Shown: positions 24,654-33,091 of the stretch, in pieces | Position numbering within the stretch: the first letter of the stretch is position 1 | How the letters are laid out: the number at the start of each line of letters is the position of its first letter | Assembly (NCBI RefSeq): GCF_044466355.1 | Contig: NZ_JBITMQ010000004.1 | Location: 62,001-126,000, forward strand | Direction of reading: 5' to 3' | From: Actinophytocola sp044466355 | GTDB lineage: Bacteria > Actinomycetota > Actinomycetes > Mycobacteriales > Pseudonocardiaceae | DNA: 64,000 nt | Translations under genes and position numbers: made by a program | Notes under the pieces: generated by a model | What the model saw: the letters and a program-made list of their open reading frames with translations, nothing else | Databases searched by the model: none | What the model was told of the DNA's origin: nothing

Positions 24654-25834
24654 GCCGTCACCGGCAGGTTTCGCAGCCCCCGGATCACGAACTCCGGGCG
24701 GCGCTCCGGTTCCTCGGCCAGCCGCAGACCGGGCAGTTCGGTGGTCAACGCCTCCAGCGCGGCCGCGATCTCGACCCGTGCCAACGGGGCGCCAACGCAG
24801 TAGTGGATCCCCGCGCCGAAGCCGAGGTGCGCGTTCGGCGTACGCCCGACGTCCAGCCGGTCCGGCTCGTCGAACACCTCCGGGTCGCGCGCCGCCGCGC
24901 CGAGCAGCGCCGCGATCTTGTCGCCCGGTTCGAGTGCGTGGCCCGCGATCGTGACCGGCGCGGTCGCCGTGCGCTCGAACAGCTGCAGCGGCGCGTCGAA
25001 CCGGATCAGCTCCTCGACCGCGGTCGGCAGCAGGGCGTGGTCCGCGACGAGGCGCTCCCACTCCCGGCGGTGCGTCAGCAGGGCGAGTACGCCGTTGCCG
25101 ACGACGTTCACCGTCGCCTCGTGCCCGGCCATGAGCAGGAGCACGGCGGTGCCGACCAGTTCGTCGTCGGTGAGGCGGTCGGTGCCGTCGCGGACCGCGA
25201 CGAGATCGCTGATCAGGTCGTCACCCGGGTTCTTCGCCCGGTCGGCGGCCAGCGCGCGCAGGTAGTCGACGAACTCGGCCGCCGCGTCCTCCGCGGCCGC
25301 CGCCAGCTCGGTGGGCAGGGCGTACTCGTACATCTTCACGATCGCGTTCGACCACGGCTGCAACCGGTGCCGGTCCGCCTGCGGCACGCCGAGCAGCTCC
25401 GCGATCACCTCGACCGGCAGCGGGGCCGCCACGTGTTCGAGCAGGTCAGCGGCACCGTCGGCCTTGATCGCCGCGGCCAGCGAGCCCACCAGCGTCGACG
25501 ACAGCGACCGCACCCAGGGCCGCAACCGCTCGGTGTGCCCACGGGCGAAGGCCGTGGAGATCAGGCGCCGCAGCCGCGTGTGGCGGGGCGGTTCGTTCTC
25601 CAGCAGCGAGTTCTGGTGCAGCAGGTTGAACGCCGCGAAGTCGGACGCCGGCTCCTTGTCCCGCCACAACCGGCCCGCCGAGCGGGTGCGCAGCACCTCC
25701 GAGCACGCCGCGTGCGACACGGCGACCGCGAGCCCCATCCCGTCGTGCCGGTGCACCGGTCCGTCCGCCCGCAACGCGGCGAAGGCCGGGTACGGGTCGG
25801 CGAGAAAGTCCGGGTCACGTGGGTCGAACACCAT
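24650..25834 (-). CDS. Cytochrome P450
   Basis: 394 aa from ATG 25834, usual for bacterial class I P450s; the longer frame upstream is not coding. Landmarks are the I-helix oxygen-binding motif AGHEAT, the ExxR motif in EELIRF, and the heme loop FGAGIHYCVGAPLARVE with the thiolate cysteine. It needs external ferredoxin and reductase, and none is encoded here. It has general CYP107/CYP105-like character, but the substrate cannot be predicted. Its stop overlaps the end of the HxlR remnant, and it is divergent from GDPD by 20 nt. Confidence 0.93.
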   Translation of the reverse strand: MVFDPRDPDFLADPYPAFAALRADGPVHRHDGMGLAVAVSHAACSEVLRTRSAGRLWRDKEPASDFAAFNLLHQNSLLENEPPRHTRLRRLISTAFARGHTERLRPWVRSLSSTLVGSLAAAIKADGAADLLEHVAAPLPVEVIAELLGVPQADRHRLQPWSNAIVKMYEYALPTELAAAAEDAAAEFVDYLRALAADRAKNPGDDLISDLVAVRDGTDRLTDDELVGTAVLLLMAGHEATVNVVGNGVLALLTHRREWERLVADHALLPTAVEELIRFDAPLQLFERTATAPVTIAGHALEPGDKIAALLGAAARDPEVFDEPDRLDVGRTPNAHLGFGAGIHYCVGAPLARVEIAAALEALTTELPGLRLAEEPERRPEFVIRGLRNLPVTA

Positions 25835-25854
25835 GGCCCCACGGTAGCTGTGCG

Positions 25855-26661
25855 ATGATCCGCGCCGTGCAGCCCGCTGTTGTCGCGCACCGGGGTGCGT
25901 CCGCGCACCGGGCCGAGCACACCGTCGCCGCCTACGCGCTCGCCATCGAACAGGGCGCGGACGGACTCGAGTGCGACGTCCGCCTGTCCCGCGACGGACA
26001 CCTCGTGTGCGTCCACGACCGCCGCGTCGACCGCACGTCGTCGGGCCGCGGCGTGGTGTCCACCCTGACGCTGGAACGGCTGTCCGAACTGGACTACGGC
26101 AGCTGGCACCCCGGGCTGCCCGAGCACGCCGACGAGCTCGTGCTGGGCGCACCGGACGAGTCCGAACGCGGCGTGCTCACCCTCGAGTCCCTGCTGGAGC
26201 TGGTGAAGGCGCACCCGGGCGTCAAGTTGTTCGTCGAGACCAAGCACCCCGTCCGGTACGGCGGGCTGGTGGAGGCGAAGCTCGTCGCCATGCTGCGCCG
26301 CTACGGCCTCGCCCGCCCGAAGTCCAAAGAGGACTCGCCGGTGGTGATGATGTCGTTCTCGTCGCGGGCCGTGCGCCGCATCCGCGCGCACACCGCCACG
26401 CTGCCGACGGTGTTGTTGCTGGAGAACCTGTCGCTGGTCCGCTGGGACGGCACGCTGCCGCCGCACGCCGACTACACGGGGCCGGGCGTGCACATCCTGC
26501 GGACCGACCCGGACTACGTGGAGCGGGCACGGTCGTTCGGGTACGAGACGTACGTCTGGACCGTCGACAGTCCGGCCGACGTGGCCCTGTGCGCGAAGCT
26601 CGGCGTCCGGTACCTCGCGACGAACTCCCCGGCCAGCACCCTGCGTCTGCTCAACCGGTAG
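25855..26661 (+). CDS. Glycerophosphodiester phosphodiesterase
   Basis: 268 aa. The GDPD signature opens with VVAHRGASAHRAEHTVAAY (catalytic His-Arg and metal-binding Glu), then GLECDVRLSRDGHLVCVHD, and ends with VWTVDSPADVALCAKLGVRY. It hydrolyses glycerophosphodiesters to glycerol-3-phosphate and an alcohol in the cytosol. ATG 25855 or GTG 25867 may be the start; neither has a clear ribosome site. No secretion signal is seen. Confidence 0.92.
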   Translation: MIRAVQPAVVAHRGASAHRAEHTVAAYALAIEQGADGLECDVRLSRDGHLVCVHDRRVDRTSSGRGVVSTLTLERLSELDYGSWHPGLPEHADELVLGAPDESERGVLTLESLLELVKAHPGVKLFVETKHPVRYGGLVEAKLVAMLRRYGLARPKSKEDSPVVMMSFSSRAVRRIRAHTATLPTVLLLENLSLVRWDGTLPPHADYTGPGVHILRTDPDYVERARSFGYETYVWTVDSPADVALCAKLGVRYLATNSPASTLRLLNR

Positions 26662-26664
26662 CGT
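26659..26664 (+). promoter_or_regulatory. -10 element TAGCGT, probable leaderless promoter
   Basis: TAGCGT overlaps the GDPD stop and ends 8 nt before the ATG of the DUF5926 gene, so transcription would start about at the start codon. There is no recognisable -35, as is common for actinobacterial TANNNT promoters. Confidence 0.4.
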
Positions 26665-26672
26665 CTCGCTCC

Positions 26673-27614
26673 ATGGCCAAGCGTTCCGCCGTGAAGAGCA
26701 AGAAGACCACCGACGGCATCAACCCGAGGCAGGCCTGCCCGTGCGGGTCCGGCAAGCGGTACAAGGCGTGTCACGGCCTGACCGGTGGCCCGGTCGAGAT
26801 GCCGGTCGGCCGCCCGTTCGAGGGCCTCGTGAGCGAGTGCGAGCTGATCGCGCTCCGTGAGTTCGTGCCGTCGGCGACGTCCCCGCTCGCGCTGTCGGTC
26901 GACACCGACCGCACGGTGACCCTCGCGACGGTCCTGCCGATGGCCGCGGCCGCGCTGGTCCGCGCCGACGGCAGCGTGTTCGTCGGCCTACAGGTGCAGA
27001 CCAGGTCCAGCGACGTCAGCCGGGACCTGGCGCGTGCGCTGCGCTGGGCGCTGGACGCGAAGCCGGGCGACGTGCTGCCGGTCGTGGGTCCGGAGACCGA
27101 GGAGGGCGAGCGCGAGCGCCTCCAGGACATGCTGGACGTGAAGACCGAGCTGGACCCGACCCTGCACAGCGACTTCTCGTGGTGGCTCCCGGAGGGCGAG
27201 GAGCCCGCGGGGGAGGTGGCGCTGTCGCTGGAACGCGCGAACCAGGCCATCATGCCGACGGACCGCATCGGCCCGGCCGCGTACTGGGTCGACGCCGGTG
27301 ACCGCGCCCACCTGCGCTGGGTCCGCCCGGAACCGGAGGAGCAGCTGCTGTTCGCGCTGGCGAGGCTGCACGCGCGCGGTGAGCTGGGCCTTGGCGAGGG
27401 GTCGCGGTACGCGGGTTCGTTCCGCGCGCACGGCCTGCTGGTGCCCGTGTGGGACCTCGACCGTGAGCTGCACGCCCGCGAGTGGACCACGCCGGCCGAG
27501 GAGTTGGGCGCCCGCCTGGACGAGGCGCTGGCATCGCTGGAGAAGGCCCCGCTGACCAGCGAGGAACGCCGCGCCCGCGACGGCCTGATCGGCCGCCAGG
27601 TCACCATCCGCTGA
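26673..27614 (+). CDS. DUF5926 family protein with SEC-C-like zinc motif
   Basis: 313 aa. The N-terminus carries CPCGSGKRYKACH, a SEC-C-type zinc-binding motif also found at the end of SecA. The remainder is a conserved actinobacterial domain rich in acidic residues (DFSWWLPEGEEP; EPEEQLLFALARLHARGEL). Function is unknown. It starts 11 nt after GDPD and is followed 5 nt later by the DUF4241 gene, but also has its own -10-like element. Confidence 0.85.
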   Translation: MAKRSAVKSKKTTDGINPRQACPCGSGKRYKACHGLTGGPVEMPVGRPFEGLVSECELIALREFVPSATSPLALSVDTDRTVTLATVLPMAAAALVRADGSVFVGLQVQTRSSDVSRDLARALRWALDAKPGDVLPVVGPETEEGERERLQDMLDVKTELDPTLHSDFSWWLPEGEEPAGEVALSLERANQAIMPTDRIGPAAYWVDAGDRAHLRWVRPEPEEQLLFALARLHARGELGLGEGSRYAGSFRAHGLLVPVWDLDRELHAREWTTPAEELGARLDEALASLEKAPLTSEERRARDGLIGRQVTIR

Positions 27615-27619
27615 CCGGG

Positions 27620-28885
27620 ATGCCGGAGTCGCTGGGGAGCGCCTCGTTCCCGTCGGGTGATCTGCTGTTGATCGACTTCGGGTTGCTGCGCGCGTGGTGT
27701 GGCGAGCCCGCCGAGGGCATGGACTTCGAGATCACCGGCCCGGACGCGGCCGAGGTCTCCGCACGGCTCGATCTGGCCATGGTCAAGGGCCGGTACGCGT
27801 TCGACTTCCCGGATGGGGACCCCCTGGCGAAACGGGTCGCCGAGTTCGGTCTCGACGCGTCCCTGGCGCCGATACCGAGGACGCCGCACCACACGAGGGT
27901 CCAGCGCCTGCTCGACGACACGCCCGGCGGCGTCGAGGTGCCGTTCTCGGCGGGCTGGGCCGTCGCCGTGCGCGGTGTGCCCGCGGACCGGGAACTGCCG
28001 GTGTACGGCGAGCGGATGGACCCGGATGGACCGGACGCGGGCAAGTGGCGTTCGGTGTGGGTCGAATGCGCGGAAGGCGAACCGGTCCGGTCCGTCGAGT
28101 GCGGGTACGTCCTCGTGGAGGAGGCGCGGCTGATGTTCGCCGACTCGACCGCGCTCAACGGCTGGCGCAACGACCAGCCGTACGACGGCCTGTTCGACCT
28201 CGTGTTCTGGGGCCGCGACGCCCCCGAGGTCGCCGGACGGCTGTCCGCGCCCGCCACGGATCAGCAGGACGTGTTCGGGTGGACCGACATCACCGAGGAC
28301 GAGCTGTTCGAGCACTACTCGCGGCTCAGGTCTGAGGACGAGGCTACGTTCCGCACCGACGTCCGCCCGCACGACGACCACTACCGGATGCTGCGGCAGA
28401 TGCAGCGCACGCCGACGGAGTCGGGTGTCGTCGAGGTCGACGGCGGGCTGATGACCGGCTGGTTCACGAGCTGGGGCGACGGCGCTTTCCCCGTGTACCG
28501 CGATCTCGCCGGGGACGGCACGCTGCTGCGCGTGCGGGTCGAGCTGGGCGCCGACGAGATCGTCCGGTGGCAACGCCGGTTCGAGCGGCTGTGGTTCGGC
28601 GACCTCGCGCAGCTCGCGATCGTGTCGAACCGTGTCGCCCACGACGGCGAGCCCACCTGCTGGCTCTACCGCGAAGACCCGGACAACGAGCGGGACAGCG
28701 GATGGCGCGTGTTCGCCGGCGACGAGCCGGAGGAGTACGTCGCCGACTCCGCCAACTGCTCGCTGATGCCGCTCCGCGAGCTGGTCAGGGCCGATCCGAG
28801 CGTGGAAGCGGTGCTCACCGAGCCGGCCCCCGCCGCCTTCGAACGGGCCACGCGAAACGACGAGTTCGCGCCCGTGCGCGGGTGA
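27620..28885 (+). CDS. DUF4241 / DUF2185-like immunity-type protein
   Basis: 421 aa. The middle region (about 270-315) fits DUF4241 (TGWFTSWGDGAFPVYRD, then RVRVELG). The C-terminus (about 355-400) resembles DUF2185/Imm33-type domains: GWRVFAGDEPEEYVADSAN and LMPLRELVRADPSV. Both families are known mainly as immunity proteins of polymorphic toxin systems. No toxin gene is adjacent, so it could be an orphan immunity gene or have another role. Its stop codon is followed immediately by repeat element copy 2. Confidence 0.7.
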   Translation: MPESLGSASFPSGDLLLIDFGLLRAWCGEPAEGMDFEITGPDAAEVSARLDLAMVKGRYAFDFPDGDPLAKRVAEFGLDASLAPIPRTPHHTRVQRLLDDTPGGVEVPFSAGWAVAVRGVPADRELPVYGERMDPDGPDAGKWRSVWVECAEGEPVRSVECGYVLVEEARLMFADSTALNGWRNDQPYDGLFDLVFWGRDAPEVAGRLSAPATDQQDVFGWTDITEDELFEHYSRLRSEDEATFRTDVRPHDDHYRMLRQMQRTPTESGVVEVDGGLMTGWFTSWGDGAFPVYRDLAGDGTLLRVRVELGADEIVRWQRRFERLWFGDLAQLAIVSNRVAHDGEPTCWLYREDPDNERDSGWRVFAGDEPEEYVADSANCSLMPLRELVRADPSVEAVLTEPAPAAFERATRNDEFAPVRG

Positions 28886-28886
28886 G

Positions 28887-29019
28887 TTGTCCACAGCCCA
28901 CCCGGTTGTCCACAACCAAGATCCACAACCCGCCCACTGTCGGTACCCCCCGGTAGACTGGCGTCAGGGGTGCCCCCCGGGAACGGGTGGGGGCTGCTTA
29001 CGCGACTGTCCTGGGGGCG
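28887..29019 (+). repeat. Dispersed DnaA-box/hairpin element, copy 2
   Basis: Boxes TTGTCCACA at 28887-28895 and 28906-28914 (19 bp apart), CCGGTAGACTGG at 28950-28961, hairpin GCCCCCC...GTGGGGGC, then TCCTGGGGGC. It begins 1 nt after the stop of the DUF4241 gene. Its downstream half is read on the other strand as the last 20 or so codons of the TetR gene. Confidence 0.85.
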
Positions 29020-29587
29020 TCCAGCTGTCCGCGATGTCGCACAGTTCCGCCAGGGCCGCTGCCACGCGGGTCGTCTCGCCCGTTGTCAGGTGGTCTGCCT
29101 GCAGGCCCGCGTACGCGTTGTTCAGCAGCGTCGCCTTCACGCGCGCGTTCTCCGGTGACAGTCCGCGCGACTCCAACGCCTGAGCCACGAACGCCACCCG
29201 TCCGCTCACGAACGCGGGCACGTGCGCCGCCAACCGGCCCGCCGCCGCCAACCCCTCGATCTCGTGGATCAACCGCGTCCTCGGCAACTCCGCGGGCGAC
29301 AGGTGCCGCCGCCACGCGTCGCGCACGATCGACCCGATCCCGACCGCCGGATCCGCCCATCCGGGCGTCGCCCGCAGTGCCTCGTGCTGCTGCTCGTCCA
29401 ACCGTGCAAGCACCGCCGCGAGCAACGCCTCCTTGTCCGCGAAGTGGTGCGTCAGCACCCGCGTCGACCGCCCGAGCGCCGCGGCCAGCGTACGCAGCGA
29501 AAACGTCGCCAACCCCGTCTCGGACAGCTCCACGATGATGGCGTCGATCAGTTCGACGCGCCGTGCCGGGTCCGCGGTCCGAGCCAT
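28964..29587 (-). CDS. TetR-family regulator of the adjacent MFS gene
   Basis: 207 aa. The N-terminal HTH (residues about 10-55: TFSLRTLAAALGRSTRVLTH) is followed by a helical ligand-binding domain. It is divergent from the MFS transporter by 41 nt with a palindrome between, so it most likely represses that exporter and itself. The last 20 or so residues (Pro-rich, ending PPVPGGHP) lie within repeat element copy 2 and look like a recently acquired tail; the natural end was probably near residue 185. Confidence 0.88.
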   Translation of the reverse strand: MARTADPARRVELIDAIIVELSETGLATFSLRTLAAALGRSTRVLTHHFADKEALLAAVLARLDEQQHEALRATPGWADPAVGIGSIVRDAWRRHLSPAELPRTRLIHEIEGLAAAGRLAAHVPAFVSGRVAFVAQALESRGLSPENARVKATLLNNAYAGLQADHLTTGETTRVAAALAELCDIADSWTPPGQSRKQPPPVPGGHP

Positions 29588-29598
29588 GCCCCCAACCC

Positions 29599-29623
29599 TA
29601 TAAAGGTAACGACTGTTACGTTA
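29599..29623. promoter_or_regulatory. -10 element plus overlapping operator palindromes (TetR/MFS)
   Basis: TATAAA at 29599-29604 is a good -10 for the MFS gene. Right at the expected transcription start lie GTAAC-N4-GTTAC (29606-29619) and an offset TAACG-N7-CGTTA (29607-29623). Both are symmetrical and placed where a TetR dimer would block the promoter. Confidence 0.6.
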
Positions 29624-29628
29624 ATGAG

Positions 29629-30741
29629 GTGTACCTCGTCGCCCTTACCCTCGCCGCCTTCGCCGTCCAGACCGACGACTTCGTGATCATCGGGGTCCTG
29701 CCCGCCATCGCCGACGACCTCGGTGTCTCCGCGGGCGCGGCCGGTCAGCTCGTCACCGTCTTCACGCTCGTCTACGCGCTCGCCGCGCCCCTGTCCGCGG
29801 CGCTCCTCGGCCGCGTCGACCGGCGCACGCTCCTCGTCGGTGCGCTGCTCGTCTTCTGCGCGGCCAACTTCGTGGTCCCGCTTGTCGACTCGTACCCGCT
29901 GCTCATGGCCCTGCGCGTGATCGCGGCCCTCGCTGCGGCGACCGTCCTGCCCGCGGTCCTCGCGCTCGCCACGCACCTCGCTCCCGAAGGCGCGACCGGA
30001 CGCCACCTCGCCACCGTCATGGCGGGCATGACCGGCGCGATCGTCCTCGGTGTCCCGGCGGGCACCTGGACCGGCGCCGCGTTCGGCTGGCGTGCGACGT
30101 TCGTGCTCGGCGGCGCACTGGGCGCGCTCGCCCTGCTCGCGCTCCTGGTGTGGTTGCCACGCACGACGCTCGACCGGCCGTCGTCACCGCGTGGCCTGCT
30201 GACCGGGCCCGTGCTCCGGGTGCTCGCCGTGACCGTCGTCGCGGTCGCGGGCAACCTCGCCTTCCAGACCTACCTCGCCACGTTCCTCGCCGGACTCGCC
30301 GGCGTCACCCCGGCCGTCCTCGGTGTCCTGTTGGTGGTCGCCGGGCTGGGGGGCATCGCGGGCGCGCGGCTCGCGGGCACGGTGATCGACGCATGGGGAC
30401 CACGGCGTGCTTTCGCTGCCGCCGCAACGGCTTTCGCGGCGGTGATGGTGATCTTCGCGGCCTGCTGGGGCCTGCGCCCGGCGCCGCTGTGGTTGACCGT
30501 CGTGTTGCTCGTCGGGTGGTCCGCGGCCGCGTGGGCGGTGCCGCCCGCCATCCAGGCGCTCATGCTCGCGCGCGCGGGCCACGAGCACGCGACCGCGGCG
30601 ATGGCCGTCGTCAGCAGCACGGTGTACGTGGGCGCGGCCGCGGGTGGCGCGGCGGGCGGGCTGCTGGTCGGCGTGTCCCCGGGCGCGGTGCCCGTGTTCG
30701 CCGCAGCGTGCGCGCTCGCCGCGCTCGCACTGCGTTCCTAG
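29629..30741 (+). CDS. MFS transporter, DHA1-like exporter
   Basis: 370 aa with about 12 helices, from GTG 29629; upstream codons overlap the operator and the divergent gene. It has the MFS inter-helix pattern LLGRVDRRTLLVGALL and a helix-5-like GAIVLGVPAGTWTGAAFGWR motif of drug:H+ antiporters (DHA1; AraJ/SotB-like). Slightly short for the family. TetR pairing suggests export of an unknown small molecule. It ends overlapping the convergent ferritin stop by 4 nt. Confidence 0.88.
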   Translation: MYLVALTLAAFAVQTDDFVIIGVLPAIADDLGVSAGAAGQLVTVFTLVYALAAPLSAALLGRVDRRTLLVGALLVFCAANFVVPLVDSYPLLMALRVIAALAAATVLPAVLALATHLAPEGATGRHLATVMAGMTGAIVLGVPAGTWTGAAFGWRATFVLGGALGALALLALLVWLPRTTLDRPSSPRGLLTGPVLRVLAVTVVAVAGNLAFQTYLATFLAGLAGVTPAVLGVLLVVAGLGGIAGARLAGTVIDAWGPRRAFAAAATAFAAVMVIFAACWGLRPAPLWLTVVLLVGWSAAAWAVPPAIQALMLARAGHEHATAAMAVVSSTVYVGAAAGGAAGGLLVGVSPGAVPVFAAACALAALALRS

Positions 30742-31265
30742 AGCGCGCCGCCCGCCGCGTTCGGGGCGAGCGGGTCCGCGCCCGCGTCGCCGACGGACTC
30801 GCGTGCCAGGAAGTTCTCCACGTCGAACAGGTTGCCGCTCGCCCGGCGGACCACGTTGAGCAAGGAGGTCATCTGGGCCACCTCCTCGACCTGCTCCTTG
30901 AGGAACCACTGCATGAACTGCTCGCCCTTGTAGTCGTCCTCGTCACGGGCCGCCTTCGCGAGCGCGATGATGTCCTCGGTGACCTGCTTCTCCTGCTTGA
31001 GCGCCAGCGCGACGAGATCGGCGGCGTCGGAGAATTCGTTGCGGACCGCCTCCACACCGGGAATATCGGGCTGGAGATCGTTGTCGAGCAGATATTGCAC
31101 GATCATCATCGCGTGGTTGCGCTCCTCCAGCGACTGCCGGTAGAAGTGCCTGGCCAGCTGGGGCAGGTCCTGGCCGTCGAACCACACCGCAAGCGCCACG
31201 TACTGCTGGGACGCGGTGAACTCGTTGCGGATCTGCTCTTGCAGCATGGTGTTGAACTTCGACAT
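30738..31265 (-). CDS. Ferritin (BfrB-like iron storage)
   Basis: 175 aa from ATG 31265; codons further upstream lie in the iron-box region. Ferroxidase residues are present in NEFTASQQYVALA (Glu, Tyr) and SLEERNHAMM (Glu-x-x-His), with a second-helix QEKQVTE and a late QVEEV. It resembles mycobacterial BfrB, the heme-free ferritin. Two IdeR-type boxes lie upstream (31303 and 31328), the arrangement by which IdeR-Fe activates bfrB in mycobacteria. Confidence 0.93.
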   Translation of the reverse strand: MSKFNTMLQEQIRNEFTASQQYVALAVWFDGQDLPQLARHFYRQSLEERNHAMMIVQYLLDNDLQPDIPGVEAVRNEFSDAADLVALALKQEKQVTEDIIALAKAARDEDDYKGEQFMQWFLKEQVEEVAQMTSLLNVVRRASGNLFDVENFLARESVGDAGADPLAPNAAGGAL

Positions 31266-31302
31266 GATTTCGACGATACGCGAATGGTAATTCGGTTGCA
31301 AT

Positions 31303-31321
31303 TTAGGCAAGGCTATGGAAA
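31303..31321 (-). promoter_or_regulatory. IdeR/DtxR iron box 1 upstream of ferritin
   Basis: The 19-mer begins TTAGGCAAGGCTA and matches the consensus TTAGGTTAGGCTAACCTAA at about 13 positions, concentrated in the left half. It lies 38 nt before the ferritin start. Confidence 0.65.
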
Positions 31322-31327
31322 TACAAT

Positions 31328-31346
31328 TCAGGTAAGGCATTCCTAA
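31328..31346 (-). promoter_or_regulatory. IdeR/DtxR iron box 2 upstream of ferritin
   Basis: TCAGGTAAGGCATTCCTAA matches the IdeR consensus at 14 of 19 positions, with both half-sites recognisable. It starts 25 bp from box 1; tandem boxes are typical of IdeR-activated storage genes. Confidence 0.7.
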
Positions 31347-31387
31347 ACTGGATTGCACCCGGGCTGCCGACCCCCGACGATGGTGCG

Positions 31388-32533
31388 GTGACTTCCTTCC
31401 CCGCCGACGTACCCACGCTCACCGACGGTGAGATCACGCTCCGCGCACACGCGTCGTCCGATGTGGACGAGGTGGTCGTGCAGTGCACCGACCCCGACTC
31501 GGTCAGGTGGACGACGGTGCCGGTGCCGTACAGCCGCGAGGACGCGGCCGGGTTCGTCGGCGAGATCGTGCCGTCGGGCTGGGTGACCGGGAAGGACCTG
31601 TGCTTCGCCATCGAGGCGCCGCACTCCGACGGCGTCCGCCGGTTCTCGGGCTCGATCTCGCTGCGGCCGATGGGGCCGGGCGTCGCGGAGTTGGCTTTCG
31701 GCCTGCACCCGGCGGTGCGCGGGCACGGCGTGTGCAGCCGCGCGGTGAAGATGATCCTGGACTGGGGTTTCGAGCACCAGGGCGTCGAGCTGGTCGTGTG
31801 GTACGCGCACGTGGGCAACTGGGGATCGTGGCGCGTGGCGTGGGCGAACGGGTTCTCGTACGACGGCAAGGTCGCGCAGTTCCTGAGCCAGCGCGGCGAA
31901 CGCCACGACGCGTGGTGCGGTTCGCTGCGCAAGAGCGACACCCGCGAGCCGAAACACCAGTGGCACGTCCCGCCGACCCTGGAGTCCGACCGCCTGCGCC
32001 TGCGCCCGCACAACGACACGGACGGCGTCCGCTTCATCGAGACGATGACCGACGAACGCAGCCGCCACTTCGGCGGCCGCTACGGGTGGGCGAACGAGAA
32101 GCTGCCGCCGGCGGACAGGGTGCTGCTGCGTGCACTCGAGCACGACGCGCGAGGCGAACGCTACGACTGGACCATCGCCGACCGCGGGACCGACGAGCTC
32201 ATCGGCGAGATCCAGCTGTTCAACCTCGGCGGCCTGGACAAGACGGCCGCGGAGATCGGCTACTCCGTCCACCCGGACGCGCGCGGCAAGGGCGTGCTGA
32301 CCGAGGCGCTGGGCATGCTGGTCGACTGCGCCTTCGCGCCGAAGGAGAAGGGCGGCCTCGGTCTGCGCCGCCTGAGCCTGGCGACCGCGGGGAGCAACAA
32401 GGCCTCCCGCTACGCGGCGGAGAAGGCGGGCTTCGCCCACGTGGCGACCCTCCCGGACTCCTTCCCGACCGGCACGTCCGGCTTCGAGGACGAGACCGTC
32501 TACGCGCAGGTCAACCCCCACTGGACGGAGTAG
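31388..32533 (+). CDS. Tandem GNAT acetyltransferase
   Basis: 381 aa with two RimJ/RimL-type GNAT domains. Domain 1 (about 10-185) includes ELAFGLHPAVRGHGVCSRAV; domain 2 (about 200-375) includes EIGYSVHPDARGKGVLTEAL, followed by SLATAGSNKASRYAAEKAGF. Each has the acetyl-CoA pyrophosphate loop (R/Q-x-x-G-x-G/A; RGHGV and RGKGV). The substrate (protein N-terminus, antibiotic or other amine) is unknown. GTG start. The stop codon TAG is part of repeat copy 3. Confidence 0.88.
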   Translation: MTSFPADVPTLTDGEITLRAHASSDVDEVVVQCTDPDSVRWTTVPVPYSREDAAGFVGEIVPSGWVTGKDLCFAIEAPHSDGVRRFSGSISLRPMGPGVAELAFGLHPAVRGHGVCSRAVKMILDWGFEHQGVELVVWYAHVGNWGSWRVAWANGFSYDGKVAQFLSQRGERHDAWCGSLRKSDTREPKHQWHVPPTLESDRLRLRPHNDTDGVRFIETMTDERSRHFGGRYGWANEKLPPADRVLLRALEHDARGERYDWTIADRGTDELIGEIQLFNLGGLDKTAAEIGYSVHPDARGKGVLTEALGMLVDCAFAPKEKGGLGLRRLSLATAGSNKASRYAAEKAGFAHVATLPDSFPTGTSGFEDETVYAQVNPHWTE

Positions 32534-32669
32534 TCCACAGCCCACCGGATTGTCCACAACCAAGATCGACAACCCACCCCCTGTCGGCAGGCCCCGGTAG
32601 ACTGGCAAGCGGGGAGCCCCCGGGAGTGGTGGGGCCGCCCGTACGTACTGGGGGCGGGCGTTTTCGCAG
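32531..32669 (+). repeat. Dispersed DnaA-box/hairpin element, copy 3
   Basis: First box TAGTCCACA (32531-32539; includes the GNAT stop TAG), second box TTGTCCACA (32550-32558), again 19 bp apart. Then CCGGTAGACTGGCA, hairpin GCCCCC...GTGGGGCC, TACGTACTGGGGGC and TTTTCGCAGGTCAGCGG. It lies between convergent genes and ends just before the SRPBCC stop. Confidence 0.85.
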
Positions 32670-32680
32670 GTCAGCGGTGG

Positions 32681-33091
32681 TTACCGGGTCAGTGCCGCTA
32701 CCAGCGCGTTGACCACGCCGCGCCAGTGGGTGCGCTGTTGCTCGCGTTCCTCCGCGTCGGCCAGCCGTTCCTGGTGCACGCCCAGCCTCGCCCTGCCCGT
32801 GCCCGCGGGGGACACCGTCAGTTGCAACGTCGTGTCGTGCCGCCAGCTCGCCGGTTGCCACGTGAGCCGCACCCGGTCCAGCTCGCGGAAGCCGCGCGTC
32901 TCGCCGCGCACCCCGGCCGCCGTCTCGTAGCCCGCGCCCAGTTCCGACAGCACGGTGACGCCGTCGCCCAGCCAGATCGCGATGCCCTCCGGCGACGTGA
33001 TGAAGCTCCACACGTCCTCGACCGACCGGTCGATCGTCTTCGACACCCCGATCTGCCAGCCGGCGTCACGGGTCTTCCCGACCGGGCTCAT
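32681..33091 (-). CDS. SRPBCC (AHSA1/START-like) protein
   Basis: 136 aa. The helix-grip fold pattern is visible: SKTIDRSVEDVWSFITSPEG at the N-terminus, IAIWLGDGV, and a C-terminal helix HWRGVVNALVAAL. Such proteins bind hydrophobic ligands or act as stress co-chaperones; nothing defines the ligand. It starts within the stop of the RidA gene (ATGA overlap) and so forms a RidA-SRPBCC operon. Confidence 0.85.
   Translation of the reverse strand: MSPVGKTRDAGWQIGVSKTIDRSVEDVWSFITSPEGIAIWLGDGVTVLSELGAGYETAAGVRGETRGFRELDRVRLTWQPASWRHDTTLQLTVSPAGTGRARLGVHQERLADAEEREQQRTHWRGVVNALVAALTR

Noticed and set aside
24656..26661. Natural-product gene cluster around the P450
   Set aside because: No PKS, NRPS, terpene synthase, RiPP or tailoring gene set nearby; the P450 is isolated.
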